This document shows, one piece after another, positions 23,601 through 31,819 of a stretch of DNA of 32,860 bases. Position numbers and translations under genes: made by a program. A model generated the notes under the pieces. That model was not told the DNA's origin. It saw only the letters and a program-made list of their open reading frames with translations, and searched no databases. This DNA comes from CBDCLY01 sp965218715 (lineage in GTDB: Bacteria > Bacteroidota > Bacteroidia > Flavobacteriales_E > Vicingaceae): assembly GCA_965218715.1 (NCBI GenBank), contig CBDCLY010000025.1:1-32860 (forward strand). Reading direction: 5' to 3'. How positions within the stretch are numbered: position 1 is the first letter of the stretch; each line of letters opens with the position of its first letter.

Positions 23601-24026
23601 CTTGAAAAGGAAGGTAAATTGATGGTAAATATAGATGGAGAGGATCAGCAAATTGACCTAGAAGATGTTCAGATTAACTCAGAGGACATTCCAGGCTGGT
23701 TGGTTGCTTCAGAAGCTGGCTATACAGTAGCGCTTGACATTAATTTAGATGATCAATTGATTGAAGAGGGAATTGCTAGAGATTTGGTCAATAGAATACA
23801 AAACATTAGAAAAGACTTAGGATTTGAGTTAACCGATAGAATAAATGTTCAGCTCGAAACCGATGATCAAATCAATCAAGCAATTAATAGCAATAAAGAT
23901 TATATTTGTTCAGAGACCCTTGCAAATGGTTTAAGTTTAGTTGAGGGCCTAAAAGAAACAGAATTAAAATTCGAGATAAGTGAAACCAAATCATTGGGAT
24001 TAATTATCGAATTAGAAAAAGATTAG
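20658..24026 (+). CDS. ileS: Isoleucine-tRNA ligase
   Basis: A 1122-residue class I aminoacyl-tRNA synthetase that charges tRNA-Ile in the cytoplasm. The N-terminal nucleotide-binding signature is EGPPSANGLPGIHHV with the variant HIGH element at residues 56-60, followed by RYKTQKGFQVKRKAGWDTHG. The editing (CP1) domain is marked by FIAWTTTPWTLPSNTALGLG and DGTGIVHLAPSYGADDF. WNLSRSRYWGIPIPIW and the KMSKS loop (QKMSKRLGN, near residue 667) complete the active site, followed by the anticodon-binding domain. Length is that of the larger IleRS group of this phylum. It heads a tight operon: the dksA-like gene starts 3 bases after its stop and lspA follows. Confidence 0.97.
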   Translation: MKKYKEYQQLDMPSAAAEVLDFWKKNQVFEKSIESREGAKPFVFFEGPPSANGLPGIHHVMARAIKDIFCRYKTQKGFQVKRKAGWDTHGLPVELGVEKELGINKEDIGKSITVEQYNQHCKEAVMRYTDVWNDLTEKMGYWVDMDAPYVTYENKYIESVWHLLKDLFDRDLIYKGYTIQPYSPAAGTGLSSHELNQPGTYQDVKDTSVTAQFKLIKNEKSQFLFDENEELFFIAWTTTPWTLPSNTALGLGPKIEYIKVKTFNKYTFEPITVILAKDLVGKWFKPEMEQEHLTLEEKNPNKVPYQVLGSFLGKELEGISYEQLLAFAQPEEGDSFKVLMGDFVTTSDGTGIVHLAPSYGADDFMLTKANGVGALHLVDNQGRFKPEVSNWAGEYVKEQYVKDEDKEDDYKSVDVKISIHLKEQNRAFDVQRYEHSYPHCWRTDKPILYFPLDSWFIKTTAVKSKLIANNKKINWKPESTGTGRFGNWLENLQDWNLSRSRYWGIPIPIWTSEDKSEQVCIGSAEELKLACEKSFAAGLMEKNPLADFEPGNMSDANYNTFDFHRPFVDDIVLISEKGTPLYREKDLIDVWFDSGSMPYAQWHYPFENKELVEDNLAYPADFIAEGVDQTRGWFFTLHAIATLCFDTIAFKNVVSNGLVLDKNGQKMSKRLGNAADPFETLSKYGPDATRWYMVTNAQPWDNLKFDLDGIVEVQRKFFGTLYNTYNFFALYANLDGFTFAEEKLKAEDQTEIDRWILSKLNSLIEEVDEAYSNYEPTKAGRAIQQFTVDHLSNWYVRLCRRRFWKGDYSNDKISAYQTLYTCLLSIAKLSAPIAPFFSDRLYGDLNSITGKEDFLSVHLAHFPKADSARIDLDLEQRMEIAQKLSSMVLALRKKEGLKVRQPLSRIMVPVLGDKFKRQLEAVSELILSEVNVKNLGFFTAEDGILLKKAKADFKKLGPKFGKQMKSVAQTIQNLNQEDIALLEKEGKLMVNIDGEDQQIDLEDVQINSEDIPGWLVASEAGYTVALDINLDDQLIEEGIARDLVNRIQNIRKDLGFELTDRINVQLETDDQINQAINSNKDYICSETLANGLSLVEGLKETELKFEISETKSLGLIIELEKD

Positions 24027-24028
24027 AA

Positions 24029-24409
24029 ATGGCAACAAGTAAAGATCGTTACACTGATAAAGAGTTAGAAGAATTTAGAGACTTAATCAATCATAAATTA
24101 GAGGAAGCAAGAATTGATTTAGAAGGCCTAAGAGGTTCGCTTTCTCATAAAGATGACCACGGAACAGATGACACATCTCCTTCATTTAAAATGATGGAAG
24201 ACGGGTCTGAAACACTCTCTAGAGAAGAACTCTCTCAATTGGCAGGACGGCAAGAAAAGTTCATTACCCATTTGGAAAATGCACTTACTAGAATAAAAAA
24301 TAAAACTTACGGAATTTGCAGAGTTAGCGGAAAGCTCATCCCTATTGAGCGACTAAGAGCTGTTCCACATGCCACCCTTACCATCGAGGCCAAAGAGGCA
24401 ATGAATTAA
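24029..24409 (+). CDS. TraR/DksA-family protein with degenerate zinc finger
   Basis: A 126-residue protein. Residues about 8-92 are a long helical hairpin (FRDLINHKLEEARIDLEGLR, then ETLSREELSQLAGRQEKF) as in DksA, which acts in the secondary channel of RNA polymerase. The C-terminal part, TYGICRVSGKLIPIERLRAV, matches the DksA zinc-finger region but has only Cys97; the other three Cys of the usual C4 cluster are absent. Such a form is common in Bacteroidota homologues as I recall them, so the domain may fold without zinc. The start is 3 bases after the ileS stop and lspA begins 11 bases after its end, so all three are co-transcribed. Confidence 0.85.
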   Translation: MATSKDRYTDKELEEFRDLINHKLEEARIDLEGLRGSLSHKDDHGTDDTSPSFKMMEDGSETLSREELSQLAGRQEKFITHLENALTRIKNKTYGICRVSGKLIPIERLRAVPHATLTIEAKEAMN

Positions 24410-24419
24410 TTATAGTCTT

Positions 24420-25031
24420 ATGAAGAAAAGCCTATCTAGTGGTTGGCTGGCCTTAATTGTTGTTTTTTTGGTTCTTGTTTTTGATCAAGGCCTTAAAATT
24501 TGGGTAAAAACCAATTTAGAAATAGGAGAAGAGTTTCCAGTTTTAGGAAATTGGTTTCACATTCATTTTACAGAAAACAATGGGATGGCTTTTGGCTTAG
24601 AAATCCCTTGGGAATACGGGAAACTAGCATTAAGCTTGTTTCGAATTGTTGCAGTTGCATTGATTGGCTGGTACCTGTTTTCGCTGCCCAAAAAAGGAGC
24701 AAGCAAAGGACTTATGGTTTGTGGAGCTTTAGTATTTGCCGGAGCGATAGGCAATATTTTAGACAGTGCATTTTATGGCATGCTATTCAGTGATAGTTAT
24801 TACCGAATAGCGGAGTTCTTGCCACCCGAAGGAGGCTACAGTCCATTTTTGTTTGGGCGAGTTGTAGACATGCTTTATTTCCCACTTTGGGAAGGCTATC
24901 TGCCCGAATGGCTTGGTGGAAACTATTTTATCTTTTTTAGACCTGTTTTTAATATTGCTGACAGTGCAATAACAATCGGAGTTGGTTCAATCCTTCTTTT
25001 TCATAGAGGATTTTTCAAAGAGCTCGACTAG
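24420..25031 (+). CDS. lspA: Lipoprotein signal peptidase (signal peptidase II)
   Basis: A 203-residue integral membrane aspartyl protease that removes signal peptides from prolipoproteins, such as the one encoded at 1-437. Four membrane helices are visible, with the conserved DQGLKIWVK after helix 1, FTENNGMAFG, and GAIGNILDS. The two catalytic Asp are Asp150 (GRVVDMLYFPL) and Asp181 (FNIADSAITIG). An insertion between helix 3 and the first Asp (about residues 118-145) accounts for the greater length than the roughly 160 residues of proteobacterial LspA, and is usual in this phylum. It is the last gene of the ileS operon; its TAG stop interlocks with the TAG stop of the convergent gene in the palindrome CTAG. 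Confidence 0.97.
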   Translation: MKKSLSSGWLALIVVFLVLVFDQGLKIWVKTNLEIGEEFPVLGNWFHIHFTENNGMAFGLEIPWEYGKLALSLFRIVAVALIGWYLFSLPKKGASKGLMVCGALVFAGAIGNILDSAFYGMLFSDSYYRIAEFLPPEGGYSPFLFGRVVDMLYFPLWEGYLPEWLGGNYFIFFRPVFNIADSAITIGVGSILLFHRGFFKELD

Positions 25032-26443
25032 AACTTTATTCTTGTTCCTAAACTGATGCCCATAAAACTTAAGCGCTCCTTAAAAAGGGCATCCTCTTTT
25101 GTGATAGAGTTAATGTTTCTTTTGTAATATGGACTTATCACAAATGTGGTATTTATGCTATGGAAATAAGTAAGACCTGCGGCTAAGTGCACATTAAAAA
25201 CCCCATTCTTACGGTAGGGATTTTCAGACTCCTCTTCCAAGTTTAATACCTCATTGGGGTCTTGATTTTTAGATAAATTGTGGGAGCCATCAACTAAATT
25301 TCTTACAGCTACTCTATTGCTTATGCGCAATTGAGAAGGGTCAATATTATTGTTGGGACTTAAGTCTTCTTCATAAATTTTATAGATGTAACCTTGGTAT
25401 TTATTCAGCACTTGAACACCAAAACCACCTTTCACATGCCATCCCCATTTAGAATTACGGTCTTCATAACCCAACAATAATGGAACCTCCATGAAGTCGT
25501 ATTGGTTCGAGAACTGCTTTTCTCCCTTAAAGCTCATAGCTTCATAAATCTGAGTAAAGTTGATTCCAGTCTCAATGAATTTGTGATTTTTCAATTCATA
25601 ATGAAGGTTGGCCTCCAAAGTATATGCTAACCTGGTTTGCTCAGATTCTCTTCGGTGATTCAAGTAGGAAGAAGAAAGGTTATAATCCGCTTTCAGGCTT
25701 TTATGAATTTGTTGGGGAGTAAAGGCAAAAAGAAAACTAATGCGTTCTTTGATTGGCTTTTTACTCACTTCGAATACAGCATAATCGTAAGGGCGTAATT
25801 GTTCAGTTTTCGAAATCGGAGCCAATTCATTTTTTATTAAACCTAAAACAGGAGCTTTTTCCAATTCATAATAATGCACAAATCCTTTTGGTTTTGCACT
25901 TTCCCAGCCATCTAGCCCGCTGAGGTAGGCGCTTAATCTTTTGTCCATTAATTCTGCAGGACGACTAAACCCAGCTTGATGAACGGAAGCAACTAAGTCA
26001 ACTTCTGGAATTGCCTCTCTATTTCTAGCTAGGGAGCTTTCATCTCCATTTGATGCTGCAAGGGATTGGTCTTCAGAAATGAAGTCGACAATTGAAGGAA
26101 ATTGATCAATGCTATTTAAATAATCATTAGATGATTTTTGATCGATAATGGTTAATGATTCAGAGGCAAGAATGGATTCATTAATAAAAACAGTCTGAAT
26201 ATCAGCGATGTCTTCTATTGGAAAAGCTTCTGGTTCTCCATATAAAATTGCAGAACTCCCTCCAAATAATATCAAAATTAGAGCTCCAAAATTTCTCCAA
26301 TTCATGGATACTCTATTGGCAACAACATGTCCATAAGTGCGCTGTGTTTCAATGTTCTCCCACACCGTACTCGGTGGCGGAACACTGTAGTCTCCGAGTT
26401 TTTCTCGGAACACATCGTCGAATGTATTCTCTTGCTCAGACAT
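25028..26443 (-). CDS. Anti-sigma-like/outer-membrane-barrel hybrid protein
   Basis: A 471-residue protein whose start overlaps the end of the ECF sigma gene by 8 bases. Residues 1-50 are a polar N-terminus with the motif FREKLGDYSVPPPSTVWENI, common in proteins next to sigma factors in Bacteroidota. Residues about 51-68 form one hydrophobic span (FGALILILFGGSSAIL). Residues 70-230 are polar. From about 233 on, alternating aromatic strands (ISFLFAFTP, LEANLHYEL, FMEVPLLLGYEDR, GWHVKGGFGVQVL, FNVHLAAGLTYFH) resemble an outer-membrane barrel and end with GTRIKF. No signal peptide is present. The product may restrain the sigma factor while sensing the envelope; this is inference. Confidence 0.7.
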   Translation of the reverse strand: MSEQENTFDDVFREKLGDYSVPPPSTVWENIETQRTYGHVVANRVSMNWRNFGALILILFGGSSAILYGEPEAFPIEDIADIQTVFINESILASESLTIIDQKSSNDYLNSIDQFPSIVDFISEDQSLAASNGDESSLARNREAIPEVDLVASVHQAGFSRPAELMDKRLSAYLSGLDGWESAKPKGFVHYYELEKAPVLGLIKNELAPISKTEQLRPYDYAVFEVSKKPIKERISFLFAFTPQQIHKSLKADYNLSSSYLNHRRESEQTRLAYTLEANLHYELKNHKFIETGINFTQIYEAMSFKGEKQFSNQYDFMEVPLLLGYEDRNSKWGWHVKGGFGVQVLNKYQGYIYKIYEEDLSPNNNIDPSQLRISNRVAVRNLVDGSHNLSKNQDPNEVLNLEEESENPYRKNGVFNVHLAAGLTYFHSINTTFVISPYYKRNINSITKEDALFKERLSFMGISLGTRIKF

Positions 26444-26975
26444 GTTTACTTATTTTTTGTTCCAACAATAATTTCTGCATCCATTTTCTGGATTTTGCCA
26501 ATTGTGACCTAGAGGTGCTTTCTGTTATTTCAAGCATTTCGCCAATTTCCTTATGGCTATATCCTTCTATTACATAGAGGTTAAAAACCATTTTGTAACC
26601 AGCAGGCAATTGCTGAATGCATGCTAATAATTCCTGCTCTGATAATCGTTGAATTGCCTTAGATGAAACTACTTTATCTTGATAATCTGCAATTCCAATT
26701 TCTTCATTTTTAAAACTGGCCTTTCTGCAATAATTTAAAGAAGTATTTATCATTATTCGTCTAACCCAACCTTCAAAAGACCCGTTGGATTTAAATTTTA
26801 CTAGATTATCAAAAACTTTAATGAATCCATCTTGAAGCATGTCTTGTGCTTCTAGGTCGTGTCGGGCATATCTTAAACAAACAAAATACATCTTAGCAGA
26901 AAATAAGTCATACAAAGCTTTCTGAGCACTTTTGTCCTCATTTATGCAAGCTTGTATTAGACTTTTTTCATCCAT
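26436..26975 (-). CDS. ECF-type RNA polymerase sigma factor
   Basis: A 179-residue sigma-70 family protein. Region 2 spans about residues 22-90 (ALYDLFSAKMYFVCLRYARH, then AQDMLQDGFIKVFDNL, and SFEGWVRRIMINTSLNYCRK). Region 4 spans about 112-165 with LPAGYKMVFNLYVIEGYSHK, EIGEMLEITESTSRSQLAKS (helix-turn-helix). There is no region 1.1 or 3, as in extracytoplasmic-function sigma factors. It is followed with 8 bases of overlap by the anti-sigma-like/barrel hybrid, an arrangement that suggests a regulator pair responding to envelope signals. The gap to asd (26976-27066) has no clear -33/-7 pair close to the start. Confidence 0.93.
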   Translation of the reverse strand: MDEKSLIQACINEDKSAQKALYDLFSAKMYFVCLRYARHDLEAQDMLQDGFIKVFDNLVKFKSNGSFEGWVRRIMINTSLNYCRKASFKNEEIGIADYQDKVVSSKAIQRLSEQELLACIQQLPAGYKMVFNLYVIEGYSHKEIGEMLEITESTSRSQLAKSRKWMQKLLLEQKISKHV

Positions 26976-27066
26976 TCAAAGAAAATTCAGTTAAACCCTA
27001 AATAACAGACACGCTTAAATTAAAAAACGTTGCCTCTATCGAATTTACCAATTTTTTTTGGAAAGA

Positions 27067-28068
27067 TTAATTTAGAATCCCTTGACTATGTAAGTGTTCC
27101 GCAATTTGAATTGCATTAGTGGCAGCTCCCTTTCTTAGGTTGTCGGATACAATCCACAGATTTAAACCATGGGTTTGGCTTTCGTCTTTTCTGATTCTAC
27201 CAACAAAAACCTCATCTTTTCCATGGGCATTGAGTGGCATAGGGTAGGTAGAGGTTTTTGGTTGATCCAAAACCACTACCCCTTTTGTTTCTGCAAGTTT
27301 AGTGCGAACCTTTAAAAGGTCAACTTGATTATTGCAACTGATATTTACCGCCTCTGAATGGCCTCCTGTAACAGGAACCCTAACCGCTGTAGCTGTAATC
27401 TTTAAATCGTTAAGTGAAAGGATTTTTCTGGTTTCATTCACCAATTTCATCTCTTCTTTTGTATACCCATTGTCTTCAAAAACATCGCATTGAGGAATGC
27501 AGTTTCTGTAAATGGCATGATCATAAGCTTTTTCAACATCCTCACCAGACTCCTCTCCTTCTAATTGCCTTACAGCCTTTATTCCAGAACCAGAAATGGA
27601 TTGATAGGTGGAAATAACCACCCGATTAATGTCTAACAATTGATGCAGGGGTTCAAGCACCATGCACAGCTGTATGGTAGAACAGTTTGGGTTGGCAATG
27701 ATGTAATCATCAGCACTTAAAGAACTCCCATTGATTTCCGGAACAATTAAGCCAACTTCTGGATCCATTCTCCAAGCTGACGAATTATCAATTACTCTTG
27801 CTCCTGATTCAGCAAATGCTCGGGCATACTGTCTTGAAACATCTCCTCCTGCTGAAAATAATGCGACATCAACTTTTGAAGAAATCGCTTCTTCAATGCT
27901 AATTAATTGATAATTTTTTCCTTTAAATTGTATGGATTTGCCTACAGAAGTGGAGGAAGCAACTGGATACAATTCTGTTATCGGGAAGTTTCTACTCGCC
28001 AATAATTCTAACATTACTGTGCCAACCATACCACTAGCACCAACAACAGCAACCTTATATCCTTTCAT
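27067..28068 (-). CDS. asd: Aspartate-semialdehyde dehydrogenase
   Basis: A 333-residue cytoplasmic enzyme that reduces aspartyl phosphate to aspartate semialdehyde with NADPH, the branch step to lysine/diaminopimelate, threonine and methionine. The Rossmann signature VAVVGASGMVG opens the protein; the catalytic Cys129 is in IIANPNCSTIQ, the acid/base His237 in RVPVTGGHSEA, and VIDNSSAWRM and a glycine-rich GSGIKAVRQLEGEE loop are also present. Length is normal. It is divergent from the lamin-tail gene across 57 bases that hold a near-perfect palindrome with -7-like boxes on both strands. Confidence 0.96.
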   Translation of the reverse strand: MKGYKVAVVGASGMVGTVMLELLASRNFPITELYPVASSTSVGKSIQFKGKNYQLISIEEAISSKVDVALFSAGGDVSRQYARAFAESGARVIDNSSAWRMDPEVGLIVPEINGSSLSADDYIIANPNCSTIQLCMVLEPLHQLLDINRVVISTYQSISGSGIKAVRQLEGEESGEDVEKAYDHAIYRNCIPQCDVFEDNGYTKEEMKLVNETRKILSLNDLKITATAVRVPVTGGHSEAVNISCNNQVDLLKVRTKLAETKGVVVLDQPKTSTYPMPLNAHGKDEVFVGRIRKDESQTHGLNLWIVSDNLRKGAATNAIQIAEHLHSQGILN

Positions 28069-28090
28069 TCTTATTTTTATAGCAACGCAG

Positions 28091-28109
28091 GTAAAATTAC
28101 TAACTTTAC
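28091..28109. promoter_or_regulatory. Palindromic divergent promoter between asd and the lamin-tail gene
   Basis: GTAAAATTACTAACTTTAC is a 19-bp imperfect palindrome (8 of 9 arm positions pair). On the plus strand it contains TAACTTTA and on the minus strand TAATTTTA, each one base from the TAnnTTTG -7 consensus and about 17-23 bases from the start codon it would serve. Confidence 0.4.
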
Positions 28110-29016
28110 TGACCTAAGCATACCCATGATCCAAAAGCTAGTTTATTTCGTCACCCTTTCACTTCTTTCAACACTATCAATGTCACAATCATCAGTTGGG
28201 TTTGTTGATGATTTTAGTGACGGTAATTTTAGCTCTAACCCAGTATGGATAGGTGACACCTCGAAATTTTGGGTAAATGCTAACTTGGAATTACAACTCA
28301 ATGATACCTTTGCTGTAAAAACTTCACCAAGCTATTTAAGCACTGTTTCAACCAGCATAAACAATGCCGTTTGGGAGTTCAATTTCAAGTATGATTTTTC
28401 TCCTTCCACCAGTAATTATGGAATTGTTTATTTAGTTGCCGACCAAAGTGATGTTAGTCAAGCATTAGATGGATATTACGTTTGGTTGGGAGGAGTTTCA
28501 GGAAGTACAGATGATGTAAGCTTATATAAAACTTCTAGAGCAGTATCAACTGATGTAAAAATTATTGACGGACGGAATGGAACCGTAGGAACTAGCAGTG
28601 TAGATCTTCGAGTTCGAGTGACAAGGGATAGCTTAGGAAATTGGGAACTGTTTTCTGACACAAGTGCTCATGGGAATAATTATATCTCTGAAGGAACAAT
28701 TCGAGATACGACTCACTTAACGAGTAGTTATTTTGGGCTTTATTGCAGATACTCTTCTGGACGATCAGACAATTTTTATTTTGATAGCATATTGGTTAGT
28801 GGATCAGCATTTAGCGATCAATTGCCGCCTCAACTTACTAATTTAAGCGTAATAGATTCAGTTCAGTTAGTGCTTCAATTCTCAGAAAGAATTAAGCCTT
28901 CTTCAGTTCTTAGCTCCAACTTTATTGTAAACAATGGAATTGGTTCTGCAATAAGTTCTTCGATAGTCCAAGGGGATAGCACAAGGATAAGTTTAAACTT
29001 CTCTTTCTCCTTTTCT

Positions 29017-29019
29017 AAA
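29017..29019 (+). other. Frame-change site 1 (AAA)
   Basis: Dropping one A makes TCT-AAA-TGG into TCT-AAT-GGA and joins ISLNFSFSFS to NGNFYQLNID, aligning with IALSLATALD-SGKLYQVNVS in the next module. Without it translation stops at 29047-29049. Confidence 0.8.
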
Positions 29020-29610
29020 TGGAAACTTTTATCAATTGAACATAGATAGCATCCAAGATCTAGCGGGGAATAAAATGCTAAAAGACAGCATCGACTTTTT
29101 TTACTTTAAGACCGAACAGGCGCTATACAGGGATTTGGTGATCAATGAAATTTATGCCGACAACAACCCGCCAAATGGAATACCTGATGCCGAATACATA
29201 GAAGTTTACAATGCTTCAAACAAAGTTTTTAATCTTGAGAATTGGGAATTTCACGATGCAAGCTCTTCTGTTGTTTTAGACAGTTTATTGTTATTTCCCA
29301 ATGAATATTTTGTGCTCTGCTCAAGCACAAAACTCAACTTGTTTTCTGCAGGCATTAAGAAAATGGGAGTAACTGGTTTTCCAGGATTAACCAATTCTGG
29401 AGAAAGCATTTCACTTGAAGATCCCAATGGATTAGAAGTAGACAAAGTAGATTATTCAATTTCTTGGTACAAAGATCCTAGCAAAGACGATGGGGGCTGG
29501 AGTTTAGAACAAATAAATCCATTTACAAGCTGCACCGGAATAGCCAATTTTCAAGCGTCTAATGCTTCAATAGGTGGAACACCAGGATTAATAAATAGTG
29601 TTTTCGACAC

Positions 29611-29614
29611 TTTT
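29611..29614 (+). other. Frame-change site 2 (TTTT)
   Basis: Dropping one T joins INSVFDT to LPDLTAPQLL, as in the intact copy INSVFDTLPDLVAPQLL near 30380. Otherwise the frame stops at 29648-29650. Confidence 0.85.
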
Positions 29615-30830
29615 ACCAGACCTCACTGCACCACAGTTGTTAGCAGCTAGTCCGAATGGGAATTTGGAAGTTATTCTAAGTTTTGATGAGGCCCTTGACA
29701 GCAATTTAAGTGGAGCAAGTTTTAGCATTTCAAATGGGCCTGCGATTACTAAAGCCCTTTTGAGCAGCAATGGATTAGATATAGCACTGAGCCTGGCAAC
29801 TGCCCTGGATTCTGGAAAATTGTATCAAGTCAATGTTTCTGGTGTAAAAGACTGCCCTGGGAATGTTCTAGGAACAGGAAATGCCAACATTGTAATTCCA
29901 GCCATACCCAGTTATAGACAAGTAGTTATTAATGAGGTAATGGCCGATCCTAGCCCAAGTCAGGGCCTTCCAAATGCAGAATTCATTGAAATATTTAATG
30001 CTTCCAACAGCATTTTTAATACCGATTCTTGGAAAATTTCAGACGGCTCCAGTGAAGGCACCCTGCCCAATCAAATTTTAATGCCAGGAGAGTTTTTAAT
30101 CATAAGCAGCGTTGCTTCATCAAGCAGTTTTTCCTCTTTCGGAACAGTTATATCAACCTCATTACCGGGCTTAAATAATGGAGGAGAAACGCTGCAACTA
30201 TTAGATGGAAATGGAGTATTGATTGACCGATTAGATTACAATCTGGCTTATTATCAAAACCCTCTAAAAGAAGATGGAGGCTGGAGTTTGGAGCAAATTA
30301 ACCCATTGACTAACTGCATTGGAAAAACTAATTTTTCGGCAAGCAATAATACTAATGGAGGCACACCAGGGTCGATTAATAGCGTTTTCGATACATTGCC
30401 AGATCTTGTAGCACCCCAATTATTGAGCGCAAGTGTAAGAGGCGTAGACACCATCCTTTTGGTGTTTGATGAACGATTAGATAGCACCAGCATAATCAAC
30501 GGAACTTATACATTAAGTGGAGGAACTTCAATATTGTTTGCAGAACCAAGCTTTCCAGAATATGAAACAGTACGTTTAGTTTTAGCCAATCCACTAGATT
30601 CTGGTAAAATTGATACGATACGAATTCAAAATGTTTTTGATTGTGAGGGGAATCCTATTGGAATGGGAGCAGAGGCAGAATTAGTAGTCCCAGGAATTGC
30701 AAAATATAGGGATGTGGTCATCAATGAAATTTATGCTGACCCTAGTCCGTCATTTGGACTGCCAGATGCGGAGTTCATCGAAATCTATAATGCCTCAGAC
30801 CAAGTATTTGATTTGAGCCGTTGGGAGCTT

Positions 30831-30833
30831 GGG
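30831..30833 (+). other. Frame-change site 3 (GGG)
   Basis: Dropping one G joins DLSRWELG to DRSTVSNLDALIFRPGEYL, matching the pattern of the other modules. Otherwise the frame stops at 30858-30860. Confidence 0.8.
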
Positions 30834-31682
30834 AGATCGTTCAACGGTATCAAACCTTGATGCTTTAATTTTTAGACCTGGAGAATACCTAATTGTTTGC
30901 TCCTCTGGAAGTGAATTTGCTTTTTCAGCATTTGGGAAAAGTCAGGGACAATCTAGTTTCCCATCTTTAGGGAACACCAATGATGAATTGTTATTATTTG
31001 ATCCTAGTGGAAATTTGATTGATCAGGTTGCATATGAAAAGTCATGGTATCAAAGTGCAGTAAAAGAAGATGGGGGATTTAGTTTAGAACAGATAAATCC
31101 AACATTACCTTGTACTGGAAAATTCAATTTTAGAGCCTCAAATTCTTCCAATGGAGGAACACCTGGTCAGGCCAACTCAATCTTGGATTTAAGTCCAGAT
31201 TTAAGTGTGCCCGTTTTAGAGTCTGCTTTGGTTAGCAATAAAGATACTTTGTTGTTGAGTTTTAATGAAGGCCTAGAAATAGCCAGTGTAACTCCTTCTG
31301 CATTCAGCTTATCAGACGGAACTCTCATTGTTAGTGCAAGTGCATTGGCCCCAGATTACAACAATGTAATAATCGGGCTTGGGGCATCTTTAGATTCAGG
31401 AAAAATCATCCAATTGAGCGTGAATCAAATCAACGACTGCTCTGGAAATACCATGCAAGTAGAGCAAACAGCAAGTATTGCTCTGGCAGAATCTAGCAAT
31501 AAGGAAGATGTGGTTATCAATGAAATATTATTTAACCCGAGGTCTGGAGGGGTAGATTTTGTTGAATTGTACAACCGTTCTGAACGAATTTTAAGCATAG
31601 CCAATTGGGAATTTGCAAACTATGCTGGTGATTCTATTTCCAGTAAAAAGAATGTTGGAGAGACACCTATTTTGTTTCTACC

Positions 31683-31688
31683 AAAAAA
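31683..31688 (+). other. Frame-change site 4 (A6)
   Basis: Six A residues follow CC. With five, the frame continues FLPKTYLVFTEDAKN instead of stopping at 31714-31716. Confidence 0.8.
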
Positions 31689-31816
31689 CATATTTGGTGT
31701 TCACAGAAGACGCTAAGAACATTGTTGAAGAATACCCGCTTAGTAGAGCCGACAGAATAATAGAAATAAGTGATCTGCCTTCTTACAATGATGATGAGGG
31801 ACGAGTGTATTTATTC

Positions 31817-31819
31817 AAA
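31817..31819 (+). other. Frame-change site 5 (AAA)
   Basis: Dropping one A joins EGRVYLF to NNTSKLLDQVSYSDDQHF, restoring the fourth lamin-tail module. Otherwise the frame stops at 31829-31831. Confidence 0.8.
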
